Made by a program: the position numbers and the translations under genes | Assembly: GCA_016209035.1 (NCBI GenBank) | Contig: JACQWX010000091.1 | Span: 1 to 34,307 of the forward strand | Reading direction: 5' to 3' | DNA length: 34,307 nucleotides | DNA from: Elusimicrobiota bacterium | GTDB lineage: Bacteria; Elusimicrobiota; Elusimicrobia; UBA1565; UBA9628 | Shown here: in pieces, positions 28,091 to 34,307 of the stretch | Numbering within the stretch: the stretch's first letter is position 1 | How the letters are laid out: each line of letters begins with the position of its first letter | Notes under the pieces: model-generated | Databases searched by the model: none | The model's input: only the letters and a program-made list of their open reading frames with translations | Told to the model about the DNA's origin: nothing

Positions 28091-29559
28091 GGCCTCCGCG
28101 CGGCTTCGAAATCCTTGCGCACGAGCTCGAGGAGCTTCTTGCTCGCGCCGGTCGCCACCTTGATCTTGTCGATGGCCACGTCCGCCGGGCCCACGGCCTG
28201 GAACCGGAAGCCCAGGCGGCCCGGGGCCCCGTAAGGGATGAAGCCGGCCGCGAAGAAGCCGTGGGAGGCGAGGCAGTCGTACACCGCGCCGGACGCCGGG
28301 ACCTCCACCGAGGTCTCGACGCCGGCGTATTCGTAGCCGTCCCTGACGAGGTCGCCCCATTCCCTGGCGATCTCCTCGATGGCCTTGGCGCCCGGCTCGA
28401 CCAGGTCGAAGTGGACGGCGGACTGGGCGGGATCGAGGCGCGTGTTGTAGCGGCCGCCCGGCGGCAGGGGCTGGAACCTAGACGCCGGGGTCCATTCCAC
28501 CCCGAGGGGCGCCAGCAGGAACCCGAATGTCTCTCCGATGTCCTCCGGGAGCGTGACCTTGCGGCCGAAGGGGTGCTGGACCGTGGGGATGACCGCCAGC
28601 AGGATGCTGTAGCGGTCCATGCCTTCGGGGTCCGGGCCCAGGCCGAGGCGCGGGAGCCTGGCCTGGGTCTTGGAGGACTGGCAGCCCACGAACAAGGCCA
28701 GCTCGCGGTAGCCGTACTTGGCGATGTGCTTCTGGCTGAGGTCGTGGTTGGTGACGAAGTCGAAGAGGCAGTACTGCATGGGCGTGGAGCGGACCTTCTC
28801 CATGGTCTTGGCGAAGATCCTGCCGAAGAGCCCGCGGGACTTGATGGCCGGGTCAACGATGCCCATGGCCGCCTCGTAGACCGGCGGCTTGGCGCATTTG
28901 CGCACGAGCCCGATGTGGCCCACCAGCCTGCCGTTCGACCTGGCCGCCACGATCGACAGGAGGTCCCCGGCCTGGCGCATGGCGGCAAGCTTCTCCGGGT
29001 AGTAGACCGACTCGTTGATGTAGTCGTAGCCGTAGACCAGGTAGAAGAGCCGGCTCAAGGACTGCTCCTCCCCGGGGGCGAGGTCCCTCAGGGTGATGGC
29101 CTCGGTCTCGGGGATCTCGGTGACCACAGGGCTCGACGACGCCTGACGCGCCGCGGCGCTCACCCCCAGCTTGAACTCGAGCACCACGGCCTGGCCCTTG
29201 CGGCCGCGGTTCTCCAGGCTCAGGCGGTCCGCGTGCAGGGAGGCCTCGCGGAACTTGGCCGCGTAGGGGAGCTGGAAGCCGCCGACGACGCCGCCCAGCA
29301 GGATGGGCACGCCCCGGTTGTGGAGATGGACGACGAGCACCCCCCCGTTCTCCGAGACCTCGACCTGCACGGGCTGGCCCGAGCCGCCGCCCTTGTTGCT
29401 CTCGATGACCATGGAGAGGACGGCCCTGATGGCCTGGCGCAGATGCTCCCGCCGGTCCTGGGCCAGCTCGAACCTGTCTGCGAAGGCGACGACGAACTCG
29501 GCCGCGGGCTCCAGGAAGGTCTCCTCCAGGGGGAGGTCCAGCCGGGCCTTCTTGGTCAC
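28087..29559 (-). CDS. Anti-sigma-like ATPase domain fused to a tandem GNAT-like protein
   Basis: 490 aa. Residues about 1-125 look like a HATPase_c_2 (RsbW-type) domain: LRQAIRAVLSMVIESNKGG (N-box region) and GVLVVHLHNRGVPI. Residues about 145-275 form a GNAT domain (ITLRDLAPGEEQSLSRLFY..., AMGIVDPAIKSRGLFGRIF as the acyl-CoA loop). The last part (about 380-490) is a second GNAT-like half with SGAVYDCLASHGFFAAGFIPYG, similar to the end of the GNAT protein at 11151-12326. The start codon is GTG, overlapping the PaaK-like stop (GTGA). It may be a regulator or acyltransferase acting with the ligase. The substrate is unknown. Confidence 0.72.
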   Translation of the reverse strand: MTKKARLDLPLEETFLEPAAEFVVAFADRFELAQDRREHLRQAIRAVLSMVIESNKGGGSGQPVQVEVSENGGVLVVHLHNRGVPILLGGVVGGFQLPYAAKFREASLHADRLSLENRGRKGQAVVLEFKLGVSAAARQASSSPVVTEIPETEAITLRDLAPGEEQSLSRLFYLVYGYDYINESVYYPEKLAAMRQAGDLLSIVAARSNGRLVGHIGLVRKCAKPPVYEAAMGIVDPAIKSRGLFGRIFAKTMEKVRSTPMQYCLFDFVTNHDLSQKHIAKYGYRELALFVGCQSSKTQARLPRLGLGPDPEGMDRYSILLAVIPTVQHPFGRKVTLPEDIGETFGFLLAPLGVEWTPASRFQPLPPGGRYNTRLDPAQSAVHFDLVEPGAKAIEEIAREWGDLVRDGYEYAGVETSVEVPASGAVYDCLASHGFFAAGFIPYGAPGRLGFRFQAVGPADVAIDKIKVATGASKKLLELVRKDFEAARRP

Positions 29560-30887
29560 AAAGCGTCCACCGCCCTGATGAGCTTTCCCGTGCGGGGGTT
29601 CCTGGGGAGCGCGCCCGGCTTCCTGAGCTCGACGCGCACTGGGAGGACCTCGCCGGTCCGCACCGCCTTGGCCAAGGTGGGGCGCTGGGCGAGGATGCGC
29701 TTCTCCAGGGCCTTCTTGAGCCGGCTGAGCTCCGTCTTCGGGGCGGCGGTCTCCACGGCCACGATCAGCCGGTCGCGGCCCTGGAAGCGCTCCTTGCGCA
29801 TCTGGACCGAGCCTGAGAGCCCGCCCACCTCCGCCACGCAGTCCTGGACATAGTCGTAGGCCACCGAGTCGAAGCCGATGCGCAGGACGTCGTCCCCGCG
29901 TCCCAGCAGCCTGAAGAGCGGGGTCGTCCGCCCGCAGGGGCAGGGCTTCCCCACCCACTGCGCCCGGTCCCCGACGCGGTAGCGCACGATGGGGGTGAGC
30001 CTCCTAGGGAAGGCCGTGGCAAAGGCCATGCCGGTCTCTCCCGGAGCGCAGGGCCGGCCGGTCGCCTCGTCCGCGATCTCCAGCCAGCACTGGTCGTCGT
30101 GGCAGTGGAAGACCCCGGTCGGCGTGAGTTGGCACTGATACCCGATGTACCAGGAGTCGATGGTGCCGTAGCCCGGGGCGGCGATGATCTCGGTCCCGAA
30201 TCTGCGGCGGATCTCGGCCTTGTCCGCCTCGTAGATGTGCTCGCCGCCGTAGTAGAGCTTCTCGATGCGGATGCCTTCGAGGCCGAGACGTTCCATGCCC
30301 CTCAAGGCGTTCAAGGCCACGCTCGTGATGCCGGTCACGCAGTTGGTCTTGAAGAGCCGCGCCACCATGTGCGTGAACTCGGGCGCGGCGTGGTTGGAGA
30401 GGGGGAAGTTCACGCACCCGTAGTCCTGCAGCATGCGGTTCACGTGGATGAAGGTCATGTAGAGGCTGCCCGCGGCCCACAGGTTGGCCACCCGGTCCTT
30501 GGGGGTGAGGCCCACGGCGAAGAAGCCCCTGGCGTTGGGCAGGTCCAGGCCGTCGATCTCGCCGGACGCGAACAGGGCGCTCTTGGGGGATCCCGTGGTC
30601 CCGCCGCTCTGGAACACGGTGCAGCCCCCTTTCTTCGCGGTGAGAAGGCGTTCCGACTTGGGGGGCACGAGGTCCCTCAGGTCGTCGGAAGCGAGGACCG
30701 GGACCTTGAGCAGGGGGTGCTCGGCCTTGGGGTCGAAGCCCGCGAGCCGGTCCCTATAGAAGGGAAGGCGGCGGGCCCACGCCGCGTAGTCCGCGAGCCG
30801 CCGGCGCATGACGCGCCGGCGCACGGCCTCGGACGCGGCCTCCCAGGGGTCGTAGAAAGGCCCCAGCCTCTTCTCGAAGAGGTTCAT
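29556..30887 (-). CDS. PaaK-like adenylate-forming enzyme (CapK / phenylacetate-CoA ligase family)
   Basis: 443 aa. ATP-dependent activation of a carboxylic acid is expected. The AMP motif is QSGGTTGSPKSALF (about 92-105), then APGYGTIDSWYIGYQC, RYRVGDRAQW, a PCPCG pair, LGRGDDVLRIG, and the C-terminal LPRNPRTGKLIR with the catalytic Lys. It is related to the C-terminal half of the LuxC-PaaK fusion. Substrate specificity cannot be assigned. The start is supported by TATCAT ending 10 nt before the ATG. It is followed by the GNAT gene with a GTGA overlap and lies 35 nt after the MFS gene. Confidence 0.85.
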   Translation of the reverse strand: MNLFEKRLGPFYDPWEAASEAVRRRVMRRRLADYAAWARRLPFYRDRLAGFDPKAEHPLLKVPVLASDDLRDLVPPKSERLLTAKKGGCTVFQSGGTTGSPKSALFASGEIDGLDLPNARGFFAVGLTPKDRVANLWAAGSLYMTFIHVNRMLQDYGCVNFPLSNHAAPEFTHMVARLFKTNCVTGITSVALNALRGMERLGLEGIRIEKLYYGGEHIYEADKAEIRRRFGTEIIAAPGYGTIDSWYIGYQCQLTPTGVFHCHDDQCWLEIADEATGRPCAPGETGMAFATAFPRRLTPIVRYRVGDRAQWVGKPCPCGRTTPLFRLLGRGDDVLRIGFDSVAYDYVQDCVAEVGGLSGSVQMRKERFQGRDRLIVAVETAAPKTELSRLKKALEKRILAQRPTLAKAVRTGEVLPVRVELRKPGALPRNPRTGKLIRAVDAL

Positions 30888-30897
30888 GTCGGGGGAT

Positions 30898-30903
30898 ATG
30901 ATA
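30898..30903 (-). promoter_or_regulatory. -10 box (TATCAT) of the PaaK-like gene
   Basis: TATCAT on the minus strand, then ATCCCCCGAC and the ATG (10-nt gap). It is an extra promoter between the MFS and ligase genes. Confidence 0.5.
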
Positions 30904-30922
30904 GAAAAAATGAAGGCGGCCT

Positions 30923-32971
30923 TCAGTTCTGAGGCGGGCCCGACCCGGACCCAAGCTTGTCGGACTTGAAGCGCAGCGAGGCGAGCAGGTAGATGGGAGC
31001 GAGCAGCGTGAAGATGACGCCCATGGCCATGAACCCGCCCGAGGGGCCGAGGACGTCAAAAGCCCAGCCTGAGAGGATGAGCCCGATCATCCCCACCGCC
31101 CGGGCGAAGCCGTACACGAACCCGGTCACGGCGCCCAGCTCTTTTTCAGGGACCGAGGCCTGGATGTAGGAAGCCGTGCCGAGCTCGTTGCCGATCATGG
31201 CAGCGGCCAGGACGAAGGAGACCAGCACCCCTGCCAACGCCGAGGGCAGGAGGTAGAAGCTCCAGACCGCCAGCGAGGCCGCGGCCGCGAGGCGCATCCA
31301 GTTGGAGAGGCGGCTCTGGCGGCCCCAGCGGTTCAGGTAGAAGGCGCCCGCGAGTTCGCCGAGGTTCCAGGCGCCGAGGAGCACGGCCGCCATGGCCGGG
31401 TCGTCGAGGACCTTTGCGGCGTAGACCACGGCCATGAGGGTGTGGAAGATCTTGTGCAAGGCGGTCAGGGGGATGTTGACCAGCACGATGGTGCGCAGCT
31501 TCTTCTCCGAGACCACGTACCGGAGCCCCTGCTTGAGGTCGTCGTACCAGGCCTTGAACTTGGTCTTGACCCCGCGGGGTGCGCGGCCAGCCCCCTGGGC
31601 CGGGGAGGCCCTCGCGGGGTGGGCTCTCATGCCGCTGCGCAGGAGGCGCAGGGCCGCCAATGCCGCTGCCACGCAGAAGGCCGGATGGAGCCAGATGGTG
31701 GACATGGCGCCGACCTCGTGCGCGTACCAGCCCGCGCCGAACACGCCGACGGTCGCGGCGATCTCGCGCCAGACATAGACCCCGCCGTTGTATTTCCGTA
31801 GGAGGCCCTCGTCTTGCCCCACGATCTGGGGCAGGACCGCCCGCCGGGCCACGTCGAAGAGCTCGGAGGCCACGCCGTTGACCATGAAGAGGCCGTAGAC
31901 GAGGGGCAGGGCCAGGGCCCCGCCCGACGCGATGGCGAGCGGCACCCCCGCGATGGCCAAGGCTTGGGCGAAGCCCGTCAGGGTCAAGGCCTGCTTGGGA
32001 CCCACGAGGTCCACCAGGGCACCGCCCACGAGGCCCGCGAAGATGCTCGCCACCTCGGCGGCCAGGTAGAGCGTGGCCACGGCGGTCGCGGCCTGGAACT
32101 GGGTGAGGAGCAGCAGGGGCACGGCAAGGTTGAGCGCCTCGATGCCGACCTTGACCCCGGCCACGGCGCCGGAATAGAACCGGAACTTGGTCTTAGCCTC
32201 TTTGGAGAGTTCCGGCGTCGGCAGGGGGGCTTGAGTCCCGGCGTCGCCGCTGCCTTCGGCGGACTCAAGGTCCGACGGGGCGGCGAGTCCGGTCCCGGAC
32301 GGCGCGGCGAGAGGCGCGGCGAAAAGGGCGTCGGCGGAGGCTGCTGTCGGCCGTTCGAGGCCGCCTTCGATGACCCGCTGGAGCAGGGCTGCGTTCTCGC
32401 GGAGGCTGGAAGGGGAGGCATCCTTCGCCGCCGCGGCCTCGAGATAGGGAGCGGCTTCGGATGCGAGGCTGCCCAGGCGCGCTTCGGCCGAGGGGGAGAC
32501 TGCTTCTCGGCCCGAGACTTCCTGGCTGGCCGGGGCGGCCGGCAGGACGACCGCGCCGGCAGAGGGCGTCGGCTCCGCAGGGTGGAGGTCCGGGGTCGCA
32601 AGCAAGCCTGGGACAACCGGCATGCCGATGGGGACGGAGGCCTCCACGGAGACGGCCGCTCCCGCCTCCCGCTGGCGGACGGGGGCCGCCCCCGGCGCCG
32701 CCACGCCGGGCGCCAGGTTCAGGGTCGTCGGGGTGAAAGCCGAGCCGCCGGAGCCGATGACGGGCGCGACCGCCATCTTCCCAGCAGGCAGGGTCTGGCC
32801 CGCCGACGGCGCCGCCCCGGTCTTGGCCAGGGCCGCCCAGGCCTGGGTCCCAGGGGAAAGCAGGGCCAAGACAGCGGCGAGGAGGACCGCCACCATCGAG
32901 AGCCAACGCCTTTCCTGAGGGCTCTCGGGGCGACGGCGCATCCGCGCCGTCGTGAATCGAAAAGGCTTCAT
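30923..32971 (-). CDS. MFS transporter with a long exported-type N-terminal extension
   Basis: 682 aa. After a basic start, a hydrophobic helix (about 26-46, ending TQAWA) looks like a signal peptide or anchor. Residues about 47-260 are an Ala/Pro/Val/Ser-rich low-complexity stretch. The MFS_3-type transporter follows (about 265-675, about 10-12 helices, with DLVGPKQALTLTGFAQAL in the core). The extension is unusual for MFS proteins and would lie in the periplasm if the first helix is a signal. The start at 32971 is preferred because TATAAT ends 10 nt upstream. Codons at 32977 and 32980 (TTG) are alternatives. Confidence 0.82.
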   Translation of the reverse strand: MKPFRFTTARMRRRPESPQERRWLSMVAVLLAAVLALLSPGTQAWAALAKTGAAPSAGQTLPAGKMAVAPVIGSGGSAFTPTTLNLAPGVAAPGAAPVRQREAGAAVSVEASVPIGMPVVPGLLATPDLHPAEPTPSAGAVVLPAAPASQEVSGREAVSPSAEARLGSLASEAAPYLEAAAAKDASPSSLRENAALLQRVIEGGLERPTAASADALFAAPLAAPSGTGLAAPSDLESAEGSGDAGTQAPLPTPELSKEAKTKFRFYSGAVAGVKVGIEALNLAVPLLLLTQFQAATAVATLYLAAEVASIFAGLVGGALVDLVGPKQALTLTGFAQALAIAGVPLAIASGGALALPLVYGLFMVNGVASELFDVARRAVLPQIVGQDEGLLRKYNGGVYVWREIAATVGVFGAGWYAHEVGAMSTIWLHPAFCVAAALAALRLLRSGMRAHPARASPAQGAGRAPRGVKTKFKAWYDDLKQGLRYVVSEKKLRTIVLVNIPLTALHKIFHTLMAVVYAAKVLDDPAMAAVLLGAWNLGELAGAFYLNRWGRQSRLSNWMRLAAAASLAVWSFYLLPSALAGVLVSFVLAAAMIGNELGTASYIQASVPEKELGAVTGFVYGFARAVGMIGLILSGWAFDVLGPSGGFMAMGVIFTLLAPIYLLASLRFKSDKLGSGSGPPQN

Positions 32972-32981
32972 CTGCATCAAA

Positions 32982-32987
32982 ATTATA
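32982..32987 (-). promoter_or_regulatory. -10 box (TATAAT) of the long MFS gene
   Basis: A perfect TATAAT on the minus strand, 10 nt before the ATG at 32971, with no Shine-Dalgarno site. Confidence 0.55.
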
Positions 32988-33074
32988 ACGGGTCCGGACC
33001 CCGCCAGACAGGTCCATCGGGGCTTTAGCGGGCGGGAAAAGGTCCTAGTCGCTTTTGGAACCTATGGACGCGGC

Positions 33075-33103
33075 TTGACAACGGGCTTCCAGCTAGGCAT
33101 CAT
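33075..33103 (+). promoter_or_regulatory. Promoter with a perfect -35 (TTGACA) and CATCAT -10
   Basis: TTGACA (33075-33080), a 17-nt spacer and CATCAT (33098-33103). The ATG at 33113 is 9 nt further on. A purine run (CAGGGGGCC) sits between them. Confidence 0.55.
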
Positions 33104-33112
33104 CAGGGGGCC

Positions 33113-33469
33113 ATGAAGCGGTTGTCGGCGGTCCTTCTGATGATGGGGTGGGCCGCCGCTCCCGTCTTCGCTGACAAGGTCCATCTGAAGAACGGCAACG
33201 CCATGGAGGGCCTCATCCTCCGCGAGGACCGTTCCGAGCTGGAGCTCGACATCGGCTACGGGACGGTCGTCTTGAACAGGGCCGATATCGACCGCGTGGA
33301 GCGCTCCACCGGCAAGGAGAAGGAGGCGCTCCTGGCCCGGCAGAAGGAGGCCGAGTTCGCTTCCGGCCGCAAGGTCCCGCCCGGCTGCCGGGAGGCTTTC
33401 GAGAGGTTCAAGGCGCTCAAGGTCCTGCGCGAGAAGGCCTTGGACGCCCGGAGGCAGAAGGAACGGTTC
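33113..33469 (+). CDS. Small exported protein, 3' end lost at a sequence junction
   Basis: About 119 residues are believable: a signal peptide MKRLSAVLLMMGWAAAPVFA, then DKVHLKNGNAMEGLILREDRSELELDIGYGTVVLNRADIDRVE, a beta-strand pattern often seen in short exported proteins of unknown function, then a charged helix to about RRQKERF. The frame stays open to 33739, but from about 33470 it only reads the antisense of a PAS-domain gene in AT-richer DNA, so that tail is not part of the protein. The true C-terminus is missing. Function unknown. Confidence 0.6.
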
Positions 33470-33470
33470 A
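33457..33470. other. Junction between two unrelated sequences
   Basis: Left of this point base use is GC-rich and the plus-strand gene is sensible. Right of it the DNA is clearly AT-richer and a minus-strand CheR/PAS gene is sensible. Both proteins lose their family-like sequence within these 14 bases, which fit either side. Confidence 0.6.
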
Positions 33471-33959
33471 CGGACATTACCCGCTGCTCTGGATCGAGAA
33501 CGATAAGGGGCTGCCGCACTGTCTCCACGATGCCTTCTGCAAAGGCGCGCGCAGCTTCAGCCTCCGCCTCCTTCTTTTTGATCCCGGTGATATTTGTAAA
33601 GGTAAGGCCCACGCCGTCAATCACGTTTTCCATCGTCCTGTACGGCAGGATATTCATGGAGAACCATTCTCCGTCTTTGGTCTGTATCAGGGCCTCTTTC
33701 CTGGTCAAAGTATTAAGCACTTCTTTGGCGTCATTATAGATGTCCGCATAAACGATCTTTGACGTGATGTCGCTGATGGGACGGCCGACGTCCGTTTGTA
33801 TAAGGTTGAAGATCTTTGTCAAGGACGGCGTAAAGCGTTTGATACTGAGGGCCCTGTCTAAAAATATGGTCCCTATCTCCGTGCCGGCCAGGAGGTTGCT
33901 GAGGTCGTCATTGGCGCGTTTCAGCTCATTCATTTTGTCCTGAAGCTCGGAGTTTATCG

Positions 33960-34110
33960 TTTCCAGCTCTTCATTTGTGGACTGCATTTCTTCCTTGGAC
34001 GTCTCAAGCTCCTCGTTGGAGCTTTGCAGCTCTTCATTGGTGGACTGCAATTCCTCATTGGTTGATTTGAGCTCCTCGTTGGAGGTCTCAAGTTCTTCAA
34101 TTGTAGTCTG
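33960..34110 (-). repeat. Heptad-coding 21-bp repeats of the CheR/PAS coiled coil
   Basis: Seven-residue units of the form S(T/S)NEELQ or TSNEELK repeat about seven times. They are degenerate at DNA level, so they are a protein coiled coil and not a DNA repeat element. Confidence 0.7.
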
Positions 34111-34307
34111 GAGGTATTCCCTTGCGGATTTTAATTCCTGCTCAAGGGCGGTGATGCGCGGGTTTCCCGCGCCTGCGGATTCCTTCCCTTTTCTGCGGAC
34201 GGGCTTCCTGGGAATTTTTTCAGCGTCGAATATGACCATCATCATGCCGTCCATTGACGCAGTCTCCTTAAGCGGCATGACTGCGACGTCTACGTTGAGA
34301 AGCTCGC

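Larger units (their letters stand above)
33457..34307 (-). pseudogene. CheR/CheB-fusion-type PAS protein, fragment (both ends missing)
   Basis: The frame is open at the right window edge (…VAVMPLKE is already conserved sequence) and continues to the junction near 33457. It shows the end of a PAS-like segment (VAVMPLKE), a heptad coiled coil with repeated STNEELQ units typical of CheB/CheR-PAS fusion proteins, a PAS domain (LLAGTEIGTIFLDRALSIKRFTP...) and the first strand of a second PAS (PLIVLDPEQRVMSVNRSF). After that the frame runs into unrelated codons to 33256. The kinase or other output expected next is absent. Codon use is much less GC-rich than elsewhere in the window. Confidence 0.7.

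Noticed and set aside
25769-28360. 863-codon minus-strand open frame across the GspE-like gene
   Set aside because: It spans the ends of several real genes and its sequence is Arg/Gly/Asp-rich noise, while the plus-strand ATPase has all expected motifs.
26317-29853. 1178-codon plus-strand open frame
   Set aside because: It runs through the ATPase in a wrong frame and antisense through the GNAT gene. No domain is recognisable.
33470-33739. C-terminal continuation of the small exported protein
   Set aside because: This part is the antisense of a clear PAS domain and has different base composition. It is read-through past the junction.
33960-34110. Short regular repeats resembling a CRISPR array or satellite
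   Set aside because: The 21-bp period is in-frame and encodes a NEEL(Q/K) coiled coil. There are no spacers and no cas genes.

Overview
The window is about 34 kb of GC-rich DNA from a Gram-negative bacterium. Evidence for two membranes is an outer-membrane-barrel-like protein, a lipoprotein with a clear lipobox and a GspE/PilB-type secretion ATPase. The gene mix, and exported proteins with long Ala/Pro/Val-rich segments after the signal peptide, remind me of uncultured Elusimicrobiota. That taxon is an inference (about 50% sure). No tRNA, rRNA, CRISPR array or insertion sequence is visible.

Layout. 1-5.0 kb: the 3' part of a MoxR-type AAA+/VWA fusion, a metallophosphoesterase, and a response regulator fused to a metallo-beta-lactamase-fold domain. 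5.1-7.8 kb: rsmD, a GGDEF diguanylate cyclase, a short palindromic repeat and a putative outer membrane protein. 7.8-10.5 kb: homospermidine synthase and ornithine decarboxylase, a polyamine operon. 10.5-17.3 kb (minus strand): six tightly coupled genes in the order LuxE-like acyl-protein synthetase, LuxC-PaaK fusion, MFS exporter, tandem GNAT-like protein, 64-aa protein and SixA-like phosphatase. There is no luciferase. 17.4-25.4 kb: a lipoprotein, an M3 metallopeptidase, a CorA-like transporter, ProRS, PtsI and a lone PAS protein. 25.4-28.1 kb: a zinc-ribbon membrane protein and a GspE/PilB ATPase read from overlapping divergent -10 boxes. 28.1-33.0 kb (minus strand): a second cassette with the same parts as the Lux-like operon (MFS exporter, PaaK-like ligase, GNAT fused to an anti-sigma-like ATPase domain). 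33.1-34.3 kb: the start of a small exported protein runs abruptly into AT-richer DNA carrying a truncated CheR-type PAS/coiled-coil protein. This looks like an assembly chimera or a recombination joint.

The best candidate for an undescribed system is the 10.5-17.3 kb operon. It carries the acyl-activation and acyl-reduction modules known from bioluminescence (LuxE, LuxC), but LuxC is fused to a second adenylate-forming enzyme, and the genes are coupled to an exporter and acyltransferase-like proteins. It probably makes a reduced or transferred acyl or aryl product for something other than light. The second cassette about 11 kb away repeats the ligase + GNAT + MFS theme.

Two genome-style signals recur. 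(1) Most first genes of transcription units have a TATAAT-like -10 box ending only 6-13 nt before the start codon and no Shine-Dalgarno sequence, which predicts leaderless mRNAs. Internal genes use stop/start overlaps or real Shine-Dalgarno sites. (2) Long, perfect or near-perfect inverted repeats lie inside genes, densest in the LuxE and LuxC-PaaK genes.
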